From positions 1-64,000 of the forward strand of contig JAEZUM010000060.1 in assembly GCA_023421075.1 (NCBI GenBank): 64,000 nucleotides of DNA. Direction: 5' to 3'. This document shows positions 1 through 7,943 of this stretch, piece after piece. The stretch's first letter is position 1; each line of letters starts with the position of its first letter. The notes below the pieces were generated by a model. It did no database searches. It saw only the letters and a program-made list of their open reading frames with translations, and had not been told where the DNA came from. A program made the translations under genes and the position numbers. This DNA comes from Bacillota bacterium (GTDB lineage Bacteria; Bacillota; Clostridia; Lachnospirales; Lachnospiraceae).

Positions 1-138
1 GATGTGCTAGAGGCTTATTTTGCATACCCAAAAACAGGAATTGTAGATACCAAACATCAAAATGGCTCTAAACATAGAAAAGGAGCGGGATTCAAAAGAA
101 TCCCACCCCAACTATTGACACAGAGCCGTAATGTATAG
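1..138 (+). CDS. C-terminal end of an unrecognised ORF, cut by window edge
   Basis: Frame 1 is open from the first base to a TAG at 136-138 and encodes 45 residues rich in Lys, Arg and His (it contains GAGFKRIPPQLL). It has no visible start and no family I recognise. A 7-bp inverted repeat (87-93 with 98-104) lies inside it. It could be the tail of a gene or mobile-element protein starting to the left, or a chance open frame. Confidence 0.3.
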   Translation, partial: DVLEAYFAYPKTGIVDTKHQNGSKHRKGAGFKRIPPQLLTQSRNV

Positions 139-183
139 CAACTGTCCCAATTATCTATCATAAATTATTCAAAAAATATTTTG

Positions 184-1068
184 CTACAGCTCTGATGCTT
201 CTGGTGTAGATATCGATATCTCATCTTTCTTTGACTCTTCGATGGATTTGTTCATTCGCATACCCAACTTCAGTAATAAATCCTTTTCTGACAGATCCTC
301 TGTCGGATAGGAAATGGCAGCAATCGCTATATTTAAGTCCGATAAGTTCCTTTCATCCTTTACTGCTTCAGCAAAATAATGCCTTATCTTATTTTGAAGC
401 ATCTCCACATTGTTGGAGGTACAATAAGGGAATATACCGATGAAGGTCTGTGAACCGTATCGTTCAAATACATCGGTTTCCCAAATATGTTTTGTACTGA
501 TCTCATAAAAACGCTCAACTGCCTCAATGTATTTCTTCTCCACAAGATTATTGATTTCGCTCCCGATCTCATATAGGGTACACATGAGAATTGTTATCTC
601 ATATCTTCCCTTCTTCGCCTTCTTAAGCTCAGTATTCAGATAATTATGAATATTAAAACTGATATTAATATTATCCGGAATAATCTGATACTTCGTCCTT
701 ATTACAGACATGATCTTTTCCAACAAAAACTCGTCCTCAAACGGTTTTAGGATGTAATCAGTCGCTCCTTCTGCCATGGCACGAATGAATACGGATCTTT
801 TGTTATTCGAGGTGACGACAAAGATAGGGATATACGGCTTCTTTTCTCTCACTTTTGCCAGAAGCTCAAAGCCTTTATTCACATCATACCCAAGATCCAT
901 TAAGATCAGGCGGATGTTAATATTCTCTTCTGCAATAATATTGAATAGCTCTACATCATAGGAAGCTTCCATTACCCGGATATTATAGCCTTGTAACAAG
1001 CTACTGATTCTGTGCCTCATCATGCTGACTTCATCTAATACAATGATTCCATCTCCCAAGTCGTTCAT
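184..1068 (-). CDS. Response regulator with degenerate GGDEF-like output domain
   Basis: This is a 294-aa cytoplasmic signalling protein. Residues 8-120 form a receiver domain with acidic pair D12/E13, phospho-acceptor D58 (ILMDLG), T86 and K108 (LKPF). Residues 140-280 have the secondary-structure pattern of a GGDEF domain, but the signature position reads RYGSQTF (203-209), so the Gly-Gly-(Asp/Glu)-Glu active site is gone. Cyclase activity is therefore unlikely; it may bind c-di-GMP, pair with a partner or be regulatory only. No histidine kinase is adjacent, so this is an orphan regulator. It is transcribed alone, downstream of the J-domain operon and separated from it by a terminator. Confidence 0.75.
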   Translation of the reverse strand: MNDLGDGIIVLDEVSMMRHRISSLLQGYNIRVMEASYDVELFNIIAEENINIRLILMDLGYDVNKGFELLAKVREKKPYIPIFVVTSNNKRSVFIRAMAEGATDYILKPFEDEFLLEKIMSVIRTKYQIIPDNINISFNIHNYLNTELKKAKKGRYEITILMCTLYEIGSEINNLVEKKYIEAVERFYEISTKHIWETDVFERYGSQTFIGIFPYCTSNNVEMLQNKIRHYFAEAVKDERNLSDLNIAIAAISYPTEDLSEKDLLLKLGMRMNKSIEESKKDEISISTPEASEL

Positions 1069-1164
1069 ACGAATCTCTCCTGATCTGTATAATATTAGAA
1101 CATAATCTATTATATATTAAAATTATTGTTTTCGCTATGATTCGACATTTATTTTTACAAAAAA

Positions 1165-1190
1165 GAAAGTAGGTCATTAGACCCACTTTC
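1165..1190 (-). terminator. Rho-independent terminator of the J-domain operon
   Basis: Read on the minus strand, an 11-bp stem (GAAAGTGGGTC / GACCTACTTTC, one G-U pair) with a TAAT loop is followed by TTTTTTG. It sits 30 bp past the stop of the membrane protein gene at 1221. Confidence 0.85.
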
Positions 1191-1220
1191 CATTTGTATT
1201 GATTCGGTTTATAACCATCA

Positions 1221-1754
1221 TTATAGCGTCAGCTTGTTACGAATTTTACCCCAGATATATTGTTGAAAATAACGATATGCCATATCATAAACTAACAACA
1301 CGATCTGACCGGCAAGGAGCATTACGATCAGGATGACCGGACTAAGTTCTCCCTGATAGATTAACTTGGGGAGGAAGATTACCATCGGTATATAAAGGAT
1401 GTTGAAGGTAATGTATTTGATCAACCAATAAAGCTTTGCTCGGCTCATTCTGCCTTTAAGGTTAGCCAGTCGGTCAAAGGTATATTCAATCACCAGGATA
1501 TAGAAGCCCATAGCAGCAAAGGTGATACAATAGAATTTGTTCGGTGCTAAAATCAGCCCTAACAAAATTGCTGCAAGATAAAATCCAACACCCACACGGA
1601 TACTGCTCTCCCGAACCGCAATTCCCACGCCAAAAGAAGCTGCCCCTAAGAGAAATAAGGTATTAAACTCCAGAATACCGCTTAACGAAATCAATAATAC
1701 GGTTACCGCAAGTAACAAACCCAAAAATGCAAGTTTCTTCGCATTTAGCAGCAT
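1221..1754 (-). CDS. Conserved hypothetical membrane protein, operon with J-domain gene
   Basis: I do not recognise the family. The 177-aa product has about five hydrophobic segments (near residues 6-24, 27-42, 46-66, 68-90 and 125-160) and a short basic tail, so it is an integral membrane protein. I chose the ATG at 1754 because GGGAGGAG lies 10 nt upstream; an in-frame ATG eight codons earlier (1778) has no such site. The gene overlaps the end of the J-domain gene by 10 bp, which implies translational coupling. It may anchor the J-domain/DUF5685 pair at the membrane; that role is inference only. Confidence 0.6.
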   Translation of the reverse strand: MLLNAKKLAFLGLLLAVTVLLISLSGILEFNTLFLLGAASFGVGIAVRESSIRVGVGFYLAAILLGLILAPNKFYCITFAAMGFYILVIEYTFDRLANLKGRMSRAKLYWLIKYITFNILYIPMVIFLPKLIYQGELSPVILIVMLLAGQIVLLVYDMAYRYFQQYIWGKIRNKLTL

Positions 1755-2374
1755 GAAATCAGATCTCCTCCCATACATTCACATAAGGAATCCGCGCACC
1801 ACAAATCACAGCATAGATTACCGGCATTATAGCCACCTCCGCCGCTGTTATAACGGGTACTGTTATATCTTTGGTTCTGCCATTGCAGCTGATTATAAAG
1901 GTTCGTATATTCCGGATTATTCGGCTCCATATTCATCGCCTGAGAGATATGCTCATTCGCCATGACATTATTGCCTATTCCGGCATTGGCAATTGCACTG
2001 TAATAATACCATCTGGCGCTATGATTGGATATAGAACCGAGCACATTCAGAGCTTCCCGATATCGGCCGGCATTCAGATAGTTGGCTGCTGCATTCAACT
2101 GATTATAATCTCCGTCCGAACTGCTGCCATAACCGGACTGACTGTAGGAAGAATAACCTGTATTATAAGGATTACTGCCATTCTCCCGTTCCTTCATAAT
2201 CTGATCATAGGCTTCCTGAACCTCTTTGAATTTCTCTTCTGCCAATCCTGCCAGAGGGTTATTCGCATAGGAATCCGGATGATATTTGCGGCTTTGTTCC
2301 CGGTAAGCCTTCTTAATCTCCTCATTCGATGCATTTGGTGACACTTCCAGTACCTTATAGGGATTTGCTATCAT
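1745..2374 (-). CDS. J-domain (DnaJ-like) protein with cysteine-rich tail
   Basis: The 209-aa protein starts with a clear J domain (residues 4-68, HPD at 32-34 in KYHPDSYANNP), which would stimulate the ATPase of an Hsp70 (DnaK). It lacks the G/F and zinc-finger regions of true DnaJ. Residues 70-95 are a Ser/Tyr/Gly linker, 95-160 look like TPR-type helices (LNAGRYREALNVLG, then NPEYTNLYNQL), and the last 25 residues carry seven cysteines, several as CC or CxC pairs, suggesting metal or redox binding. It overlaps the DUF5685 gene upstream by 20 bp and the membrane protein gene downstream by 10 bp, so the three are almost certainly co-translated. Confidence 0.85.
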   Translation of the reverse strand: MIANPYKVLEVSPNASNEEIKKAYREQSRKYHPDSYANNPLAGLAEEKFKEVQEAYDQIMKERENGSNPYNTGYSSYSQSGYGSSSDGDYNQLNAAANYLNAGRYREALNVLGSISNHSARWYYYSAIANAGIGNNVMANEHISQAMNMEPNNPEYTNLYNQLQWQNQRYNSTRYNSGGGGYNAGNLCCDLWCADSLCECMGGDLISCC

Positions 2375-3212
2375 GTTCTTGTTCCTTCCTTATGTTTCTC
2401 TCTTTTTGTATTTCATCAAATTTAGTCCAAACTCCATCATATAGGATATTATGGAGTATATCATGATCCAACAGACAGGGAAGCTTTTCGAATTCCTTAG
2501 TACACTGTGCCATCATCATTGTGAGTATATTTCTGCAATCCACCTCAAAGGTATCCTTTTCTCTGGAAGCCAGAAGCGGATTATAGCTGTGATGCTTTTG
2601 ATCCTTTTCCATATCATCATATGCATCCAAAATATAGATATACTTCCCAAGATAAAAGCCGATGTTTCGAAGACCTTCCTCCCACCTATCCTTCTTGTAT
2701 ACAAATAGCTCCGCCATCAGCTCACCGAAGCATCTGGAAACCAAATCAATATTGGTCTCCCCTCTCTTCTCGCAGTCCTGAAGCTGTATGAGACTCTCCT
2801 CAATTACCTTACATTGCCTTGGATATCGTTCGTTGATTCGAAGATAATGCTTCTTTAACGCACCTGCTCCTGCCAGTCCGGCGATGTTCTTCTCATCCTT
2901 CCAGTCATCCATAAGATGGTGGTAGGTCAGGGCTATATTCATATCTGCCACATATTCCGTAATCTCATTTACTAAGGTATCGTGCTTTTTCACAGGGTGA
3001 ACGATACACCGGTTCTGAAGCATTGAAGTCTCACTCTCATAGAGTGAGGTTAATAATAAGATCAGAAAGGTCATATCATAAGATAATGTCATCTGACCAA
3101 ATCGCCCGAACTTATCCTTTAAAGTCTTACATAAGCCGCAATAATATGCTTTATACTTATAGAAATCCTTCATTTTCAATTCCGGCTTATATACGTTAAC
3201 GTATCCAAACAT
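2355..3212 (-). CDS. DUF5685 family protein
   Basis: This 285-aa protein opens with MFGYVNVYKPELKMKDF followed by YYCGLCKTLKDKFG (CxxC near residues 25-28), the hallmark of the DUF5685 family. The rest is mainly helical, with an aspartate-rich segment (ILDAYDDMEKD, about residues 193-203) that recalls helical all-alpha enzymes, though no activity is established. It is the first gene of a three-gene minus-strand operon with a J-domain protein and a membrane protein. The Cys-containing N terminus and the Cys-rich tail of its partner point to a shared metal or redox function (inference). Confidence 0.75.
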   Translation of the reverse strand: MFGYVNVYKPELKMKDFYKYKAYYCGLCKTLKDKFGRFGQMTLSYDMTFLILLLTSLYESETSMLQNRCIVHPVKKHDTLVNEITEYVADMNIALTYHHLMDDWKDEKNIAGLAGAGALKKHYLRINERYPRQCKVIEESLIQLQDCEKRGETNIDLVSRCFGELMAELFVYKKDRWEEGLRNIGFYLGKYIYILDAYDDMEKDQKHHSYNPLLASREKDTFEVDCRNILTMMMAQCTKEFEKLPCLLDHDILHNILYDGVWTKFDEIQKERNIRKEQEHDSKSL

Positions 3213-3357
3213 AACTCCTCCATAAGGTCGTTACTATGTAGGAAATTAATTCCCTAGAATTTTATCAGTATAACATAGATTATTCATAAGTAAAATGGTT
3301 ACGCAAAAATCACAGAATTTTAATAAATCCTTTATCAAATCTAAATTTTTATATATT

Positions 3358-3954
3358 TTATCTCAAATGTCTCCTCTTATCCCATGTAAATCCAAAGACA
3401 GCACCGCATAGCCCTCCCGCAATATGAGCCACATGAGCAATCCCGTCGGAGGGTCCCAGGCTATTTGTCAGCTCCCCTCCCAGATATACTATCACAACCA
3501 ATATTAGTGTCAGAGGAATCTTCCTATTCTGCATTCCGGCAGCCGATGACAGAACAATCATCATAAATACAATGCCGCTGGCTCCGAGAAGAGCGGCGTC
3601 CGGATAGAAAACCATATAGATCAGACCAGAGATGACCGCAGTAATCGCGAACATCTGTAATAACGCCTTTGATCCGTACTTTTCTTCAAGCAAGGGTCCC
3701 AGCACAAGAAACAACACCATATTTCCTGCATAATGCCCCCAATCCGCATGCCCCAGGACATGACCGAACAATCTAACATAAGTAAGAGGGTCGGTTAAGG
3801 AGGAAGGGTAGGTGCAAAAAAGCATGGTGGTGGACACGTTTTTCGTAGCAATTCCTAATACTACTGCCAGAAATGACAGGAATACAAATGTCAGGGTTAC
3901 CGGTGAATTATATTGAATGATTCCAAGGGACTTCGATGTATTTCTTTTATTCAT
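3358..3954 (-). CDS. Rhomboid family intramembrane serine protease
   Basis: The 198-aa membrane protein has six to seven hydrophobic helices. The catalytic Ser is in GASG (124-127, Ser126) and the catalytic His in AHVAHIAGG (His177). The HYAGNM segment (75-80) carries the conserved Asn of the oxyanion region. Members cleave transmembrane substrates inside the lipid bilayer. The ATG at 3954 follows GAGGAAA closely; an earlier in-frame ATG at 3990 has no convincing ribosome binding site. It appears monocistronic, so the sequence gives no clue to its substrate. Confidence 0.87.
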   Translation of the reverse strand: MNKRNTSKSLGIIQYNSPVTLTFVFLSFLAVVLGIATKNVSTTMLFCTYPSSLTDPLTYVRLFGHVLGHADWGHYAGNMVLFLVLGPLLEEKYGSKALLQMFAITAVISGLIYMVFYPDAALLGASGIVFMMIVLSSAAGMQNRKIPLTLILVVIVYLGGELTNSLGPSDGIAHVAHIAGGLCGAVFGFTWDKRRHLR

Positions 3955-4088
3955 GGTTTCCTCTTCAGGTAATGTAAAATTTCTCATCACTCGTTCTATT
4001 TATTTTTACTTTCTCTAATTATATTGATATTCTGTCTTATTGTTATTCTATCTCATTGATATTCTATTTTTAGTTCATTACTCAATTT

Positions 4089-5216
4089 TTAGTGCAAGCT
4101 GTTAAGCACTACCGTGGCTTCCTCGTAGGGAAGCCCTAAGCTCTCAGCCACAGAGCGACAGGTCAGTCTGCCCTCGCAGGTATTAAGGCCTTTGCGTAAA
4201 ATCGGATTACCTAGCAATGCGTTTTTAATTCCTTTATCACACAGCTCCATCAGATAGGGTAAGGTAGCTGCTTCCAGTGCAAAGGTTGAGGTTCTGGGTA
4301 CTGCGCCTGGCATGTTAGCTACACTATAGTGTAATACCCCATGTCGTTCGTACGTCGGATGATCGTGGGTTGTCACATGGTCAATGGTCTCGATCGAACC
4401 ACCCTGATCGATTGCAACATCAACAATAACAGCACCTTTCTTCATCGTCTTAACCATCTCCTCGGTTACGATAACCGGTGCACTTGCTCCCGTAACCAGT
4501 ACCGCTCCAACGAGCAAATCAGCTTTTTTCACCATCTCTGCCACATGATAGGAATTACAGATCAAGGTATTCACTCTTCCGGCAAAAATATCATCCAAAT
4601 AGCGTAGCCTCTGGATATTGATATCAAGTATTGTTACATTGGCTCCCATTCCGGCAGCAATTTTCGCTGCATTTGTACCAACGACACCACCTCCGATAAT
4701 CACAACCTCCGCCGGCTTAACACCGGGAACTCCTCCCAGCAATACTCCCATGCCTCCGTTGTATTTTTGTAACAGATTTGCACCAATCTGAACCGACATA
4801 CGACCGGCCACTTCACTCATGGGTGCCAAGAGAGGCAGTGCTCCATTTTCTAATTCCACGGTTTCGTATGCTATTCCGGTCACCCTATTGCGTAGCAAGG
4901 CTTCGGTTAACGGTTTATTGGGAGCAAGGTGCAGATAAGTATACAGCGTTTGCCCCGGTCTTAACAGATCATATTCTACTTCTAAGGGTTCCTTTACCTT
5001 AACAATAATATCAGCACCTTCATATACAAGGGAACTGCTTTGTACGATTCGCCCCCCGGCCAAAAGATATTCTTCATCACAAAAACCACTGCCAACTCCG
5101 GCACATGTCTCGACCAGGACATCATGACCATGCCTTACCAGGACACTGACACCACCCGGTGTTAAACCTACTCTGTTCTCATTGTTTTTAATCTCTTTCG
5201 GAACCCCAATCATCAT
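4089..5216 (-). CDS. ald: Alanine dehydrogenase
   Basis: NAD-dependent L-alanine dehydrogenase, which interconverts L-alanine and pyruvate plus ammonia in the cytoplasm. The 375-aa length is typical. The N terminus (GVPKEIKNNENRVGLTPGG) is the family signature, with substrate-binding K75 (VKVKEP) and catalytic H96 (TYLHLAP). The Rossmann motif IGGGVVGTNAA lies at 174-184. AAGGAGA is 9 nt before the ATG. It is transcribed alone from a promoter with TATAAT at 5277-5282. Confidence 0.95.
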   Translation of the reverse strand: MMIGVPKEIKNNENRVGLTPGGVSVLVRHGHDVLVETCAGVGSGFCDEEYLLAGGRIVQSSSLVYEGADIIVKVKEPLEVEYDLLRPGQTLYTYLHLAPNKPLTEALLRNRVTGIAYETVELENGALPLLAPMSEVAGRMSVQIGANLLQKYNGGMGVLLGGVPGVKPAEVVIIGGGVVGTNAAKIAAGMGANVTILDINIQRLRYLDDIFAGRVNTLICNSYHVAEMVKKADLLVGAVLVTGASAPVIVTEEMVKTMKKGAVIVDVAIDQGGSIETIDHVTTHDHPTYERHGVLHYSVANMPGAVPRTSTFALEAATLPYLMELCDKGIKNALLGNPILRKGLNTCEGRLTCRSVAESLGLPYEEATVVLNSLH

Positions 5217-5276
5217 AAATTTCGTCTCCTTTTTGTATGGTATCCATCCTAAAATAAAACTGAAATTCTTACACTT

Positions 5277-5282
5277 ATTATA
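5277..5282 (-). promoter_or_regulatory. -10 element of the ald promoter
   Basis: TATAAT on the minus strand, 60 bp upstream of the ald start codon. No strong -35 is visible at the right distance, so activator dependence is possible. Confidence 0.4.
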
Positions 5283-5373
5283 CCATAATTCAGGGCCTTA
5301 TACGAGATTTTTTCTAAATACAAAGGAGAAGGCTTGAAGTGCTTTACGTTGCCATAGCTACAGAAGCGAAAGA

Positions 5374-5441
5374 GGCTGCTGCATATACGGATTTATACAT
5401 ACTTTGTAGTCACTAATATGTATACCGCTGATGCAACAGCC
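5374..5441 (-). terminator. Large imperfect hairpin downstream of the MFS gene
   Basis: GGCTGCTGCAT (5374-5384) pairs with ATGCAACAGCC (5431-5441), and TATACATA-type inner arms extend the stem. It lies about 40 bp beyond the stop of the carrier gene at 5483. The T-tract is weak, so termination efficiency is uncertain. Confidence 0.45.
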
Positions 5442-5482
5442 CCACTTAAATTTCCATAGAATTCACAAACGATATCATCTTA

Positions 5483-6703
5483 TCATTCTTTGTTACTCCC
5501 GATCAGAATCTGGGATTCCTTCATCTTCAGGGTAAACGGTACCTCCAATATCGTGGCAGCGACAATAATCAGCATCGGGATCACTACCTTTCCGGAAGCT
5601 TTACTGATCGCTTCAAACAGAACTACAAATAAGGATCCGGAGATCTGTCCCATCAACAGAATTAATCCGAAGGAGGTTCCTTCCTTCACCGGATAAGCTA
5701 CCTCTGCACCATGTTGGAATAGAATCGGAGCAACTCCCATCACAGTGAAGCCGGCAACTGCAGATACTAAGGTCAGTACGGTTACCCCGTTTAGATAGGT
5801 TAACCCCAGATAAAGAGGAACCAATAAAGTGATTGCAGCAATAAACAAGGGTGTTCTTCTTCTTAGCTTATCTGAAATAATCGGTAGAACCACTGCCCCT
5901 GCGACACCCGCCACAACGAATACCGCGCCGACCATCCCTGCCTCCTCCATGGACATTCCGCGTGGCTTGAGTATGGGTTCAATCAAGGTAAGCAATGTAT
6001 TAAAGATGCCCATGGAGATGAATACGATAACCAAAACATAGATAAAATTCCGATTACGAAACAGCTTCAGCATCGAGGATATACTGATATCCTCCTTGAT
6101 TGCTTCCGGACCCGGAGCGATCTTCGGACGCTCTCTGGTAAAGGCGATAGCTATAATACAACAGATACCACCGACAAGCGCATATACCTGATATACTGCC
6201 GGGATACCATTTAACTGTGCCAGTATGGGTGATATCACCATCGCAGCAACGAACCCCAGGTACTGCGCCATCGTTAGTATTCCTGAGGCTATGGAACGCT
6301 CCCCAACCGGAAACCAATTTGCCGGCACCTTCGTTGAGATATTAAGAAGGAAGGGTTGCCCGATTGCAATCATAAATTGGCAGAATAAGGCGATGATAAA
6401 ATTCCCGGCAAACAGCATTCTTCCGATTCCAAATACTGCAGTTATCACGGCTCCTATGGTTAAGGAATGTCGGAAGCCGAATTTATCAATGACCCAGGAA
6501 GCCGGTAGCGTGAAGATTATGTACATGATCATATAACTTGTGCTAAACATCGATATTTCCAAGCTTCCGACTCCATAGTACTGTTCCGCCATACTGGAAA
6601 TCGGAGCCAGGGTCAGCCAGAACATCTCCGTGCAAAGAATCATCGGGACTATGGCTGCAAGAATAACCCATCGGTACCCAAAAACCTTGTATTTCTCATC
6701 CAC
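5483..6703 (-). CDS. MFS transporter of the catabolic island
   Basis: The 406-aa protein has 12 predicted membrane helices and a loop 2-3 motif (DKFGFRHSL, near residues 75-83) typical of the major facilitator superfamily. It resembles the FLVCR-like/organic-anion branch in overall layout (KVPANWFPVGERSIASGI), but the substrate cannot be read from sequence. The start is GTG at 6703 with GGGGAGGAA 6-8 nt upstream. It is the last gene of a minus-strand operon after the class III aminotransferase and the class II aldolase, 18 bp behind the latter, so it probably imports the substrate of that pathway (inference). Confidence 0.8.
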   Translation of the reverse strand: MDEKYKVFGYRWVILAAIVPMILCTEMFWLTLAPISSMAEQYYGVGSLEISMFSTSYMIMYIIFTLPASWVIDKFGFRHSLTIGAVITAVFGIGRMLFAGNFIIALFCQFMIAIGQPFLLNISTKVPANWFPVGERSIASGILTMAQYLGFVAAMVISPILAQLNGIPAVYQVYALVGGICCIIAIAFTRERPKIAPGPEAIKEDISISSMLKLFRNRNFIYVLVIVFISMGIFNTLLTLIEPILKPRGMSMEEAGMVGAVFVVAGVAGAVVLPIISDKLRRRTPLFIAAITLLVPLYLGLTYLNGVTVLTLVSAVAGFTVMGVAPILFQHGAEVAYPVKEGTSFGLILLMGQISGSLFVVLFEAISKASGKVVIPMLIIVAATILEVPFTLKMKESQILIGSNKE

Positions 6704-6721
6704 CTGATCTTCCTCCCCTGT

Positions 6722-7900
6722 TTATGTTCTATCTTTCTCTGCCTTCTTCGAATAGCTCTTCTTATATACCAGATTCATCAGTATACAATCAATTCTGCTA
6801 AGTTCTTGGCCTCCTCCGAAGAGCCAGGCTCCAATCTGTGCCTTGGCATTCTTCTCCATGACGATATGGACTGCCTGAAGATCCGACTCACTCGACGCAC
6901 AACAGATTGCTCCTTCTCCCGGAAGAAAAACTCCGTACCGCCCCCTCAAAGCTGCCTCTACCGCATTCGCCTCTAAGGACCTTGCACATCTTGCATCTGT
7001 CCCAACCAACTGCGCAAAATCATCCAGTAACGGTTTCAGCTTACGTCCCGTTAATGAAAGTGCTACAAGAGCCAAATCGCAATCCCGATCGATAAAATGA
7101 ATATCCGGCCTACATTCATAAATTCTTCGATGAAGTTGTGCATCCTGCGGCATGGAATCCGATAAACGATATTCCTTCGTATCCATGCCTTCATATAAGA
7201 AACCGTTCTGAGTCCTGTAACTTTTGCTTGTAACAAAGGGCTTTTTCGGTAATGCAAGCTTTTGTTGTGTATTTTCGGTGACATAATACTGATACAGCTT
7301 CTCTTCTTCGAAGGTTACATCCTTCGAACGATTACAATACTCCTTGGTTATGTACCTAAAACATGCCTCCTCCAACTCTTTCGCACAGGCAAAGGTCTCC
7401 TCGTAATCCCTACCGAAGCATACTGCACCATGATGAGCCATGATGATTGCATGGGAGGAGCTGCTCCGAGCAGCCTGTTCTACTCCTTTACGCAGCTTCG
7501 CTGTTCCGGGCAAACCATATTCCGCAATTCTTACTTCATCCCCCAGAAGAGGATAGCTCTTGATCGGAACATGGCTGAGTCCTGAGGCACTGAGAATAGA
7601 AGCATATTTTTGATGTGTATGGATTACAAAATTCACATCCGGATACATCTGATAAAGCAAAGCATGAAGCCTTTTCTCGGATGAAGGCTTTATCTCTCCT
7701 TCGTAAGAACAATCTTCAACCCTGCAGAGAACAATTTCCTCAGACGTTAAGGTCTCATAAGGTCTTCCGCTTGGTGTAATCACAAAGGTATCCTTATCGA
7801 CCCGACTGCTTACATTTCCCCAGGTTCTTGCAATCAACCCGCTTTCCACCAGCTTCAGACCAGCATCCACCACCGTTTGCCTAGCCAGCTCTATCTGCAT
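6722..7900 (-). CDS. Tandem class II aldolase/adducin protein, second copy degenerate
   Basis: Residues 1-195 form a class II aldolase/epimerase domain of the fuculose-phosphate aldolase and ribulose-phosphate epimerase type: GNVSSR (28-33), PSGRPYE, PSSEKRLH (E75), zinc-ligand pair HTH (94-96) and AHHG (156-157). Residues 250-375 repeat the same fold pattern, but the HxH position reads DRD (271-273) and the HG position reads EG (329-330), so the metal site has changed or been lost. At 392 aa it is nearly twice the usual 200-230 aa. It is co-transcribed with an aminotransferase and an MFS carrier. It could cleave a sugar 1-phosphate or act as an epimerase; substrate unknown. Confidence 0.85.
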   Translation of the reverse strand: MQIELARQTVVDAGLKLVESGLIARTWGNVSSRVDKDTFVITPSGRPYETLTSEEIVLCRVEDCSYEGEIKPSSEKRLHALLYQMYPDVNFVIHTHQKYASILSASGLSHVPIKSYPLLGDEVRIAEYGLPGTAKLRKGVEQAARSSSSHAIIMAHHGAVCFGRDYEETFACAKELEEACFRYITKEYCNRSKDVTFEEEKLYQYYVTENTQQKLALPKKPFVTSKSYRTQNGFLYEGMDTKEYRLSDSMPQDAQLHRRIYECRPDIHFIDRDCDLALVALSLTGRKLKPLLDDFAQLVGTDARCARSLEANAVEAALRGRYGVFLPGEGAICCASSESDLQAVHIVMEKNAKAQIGAWLFGGGQELSRIDCILMNLVYKKSYSKKAEKDRT

Positions 7901-7943
7901 ATAAACCTCCCTTCCGCTTACCTTACAGTAAGCATTCCTCTCA

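Noticed and set aside
87..104. GGGATTC-AAAA-GAATCCC as a terminator
   Set aside because: It has no T-tract on either side and lies inside an open frame at the window edge.
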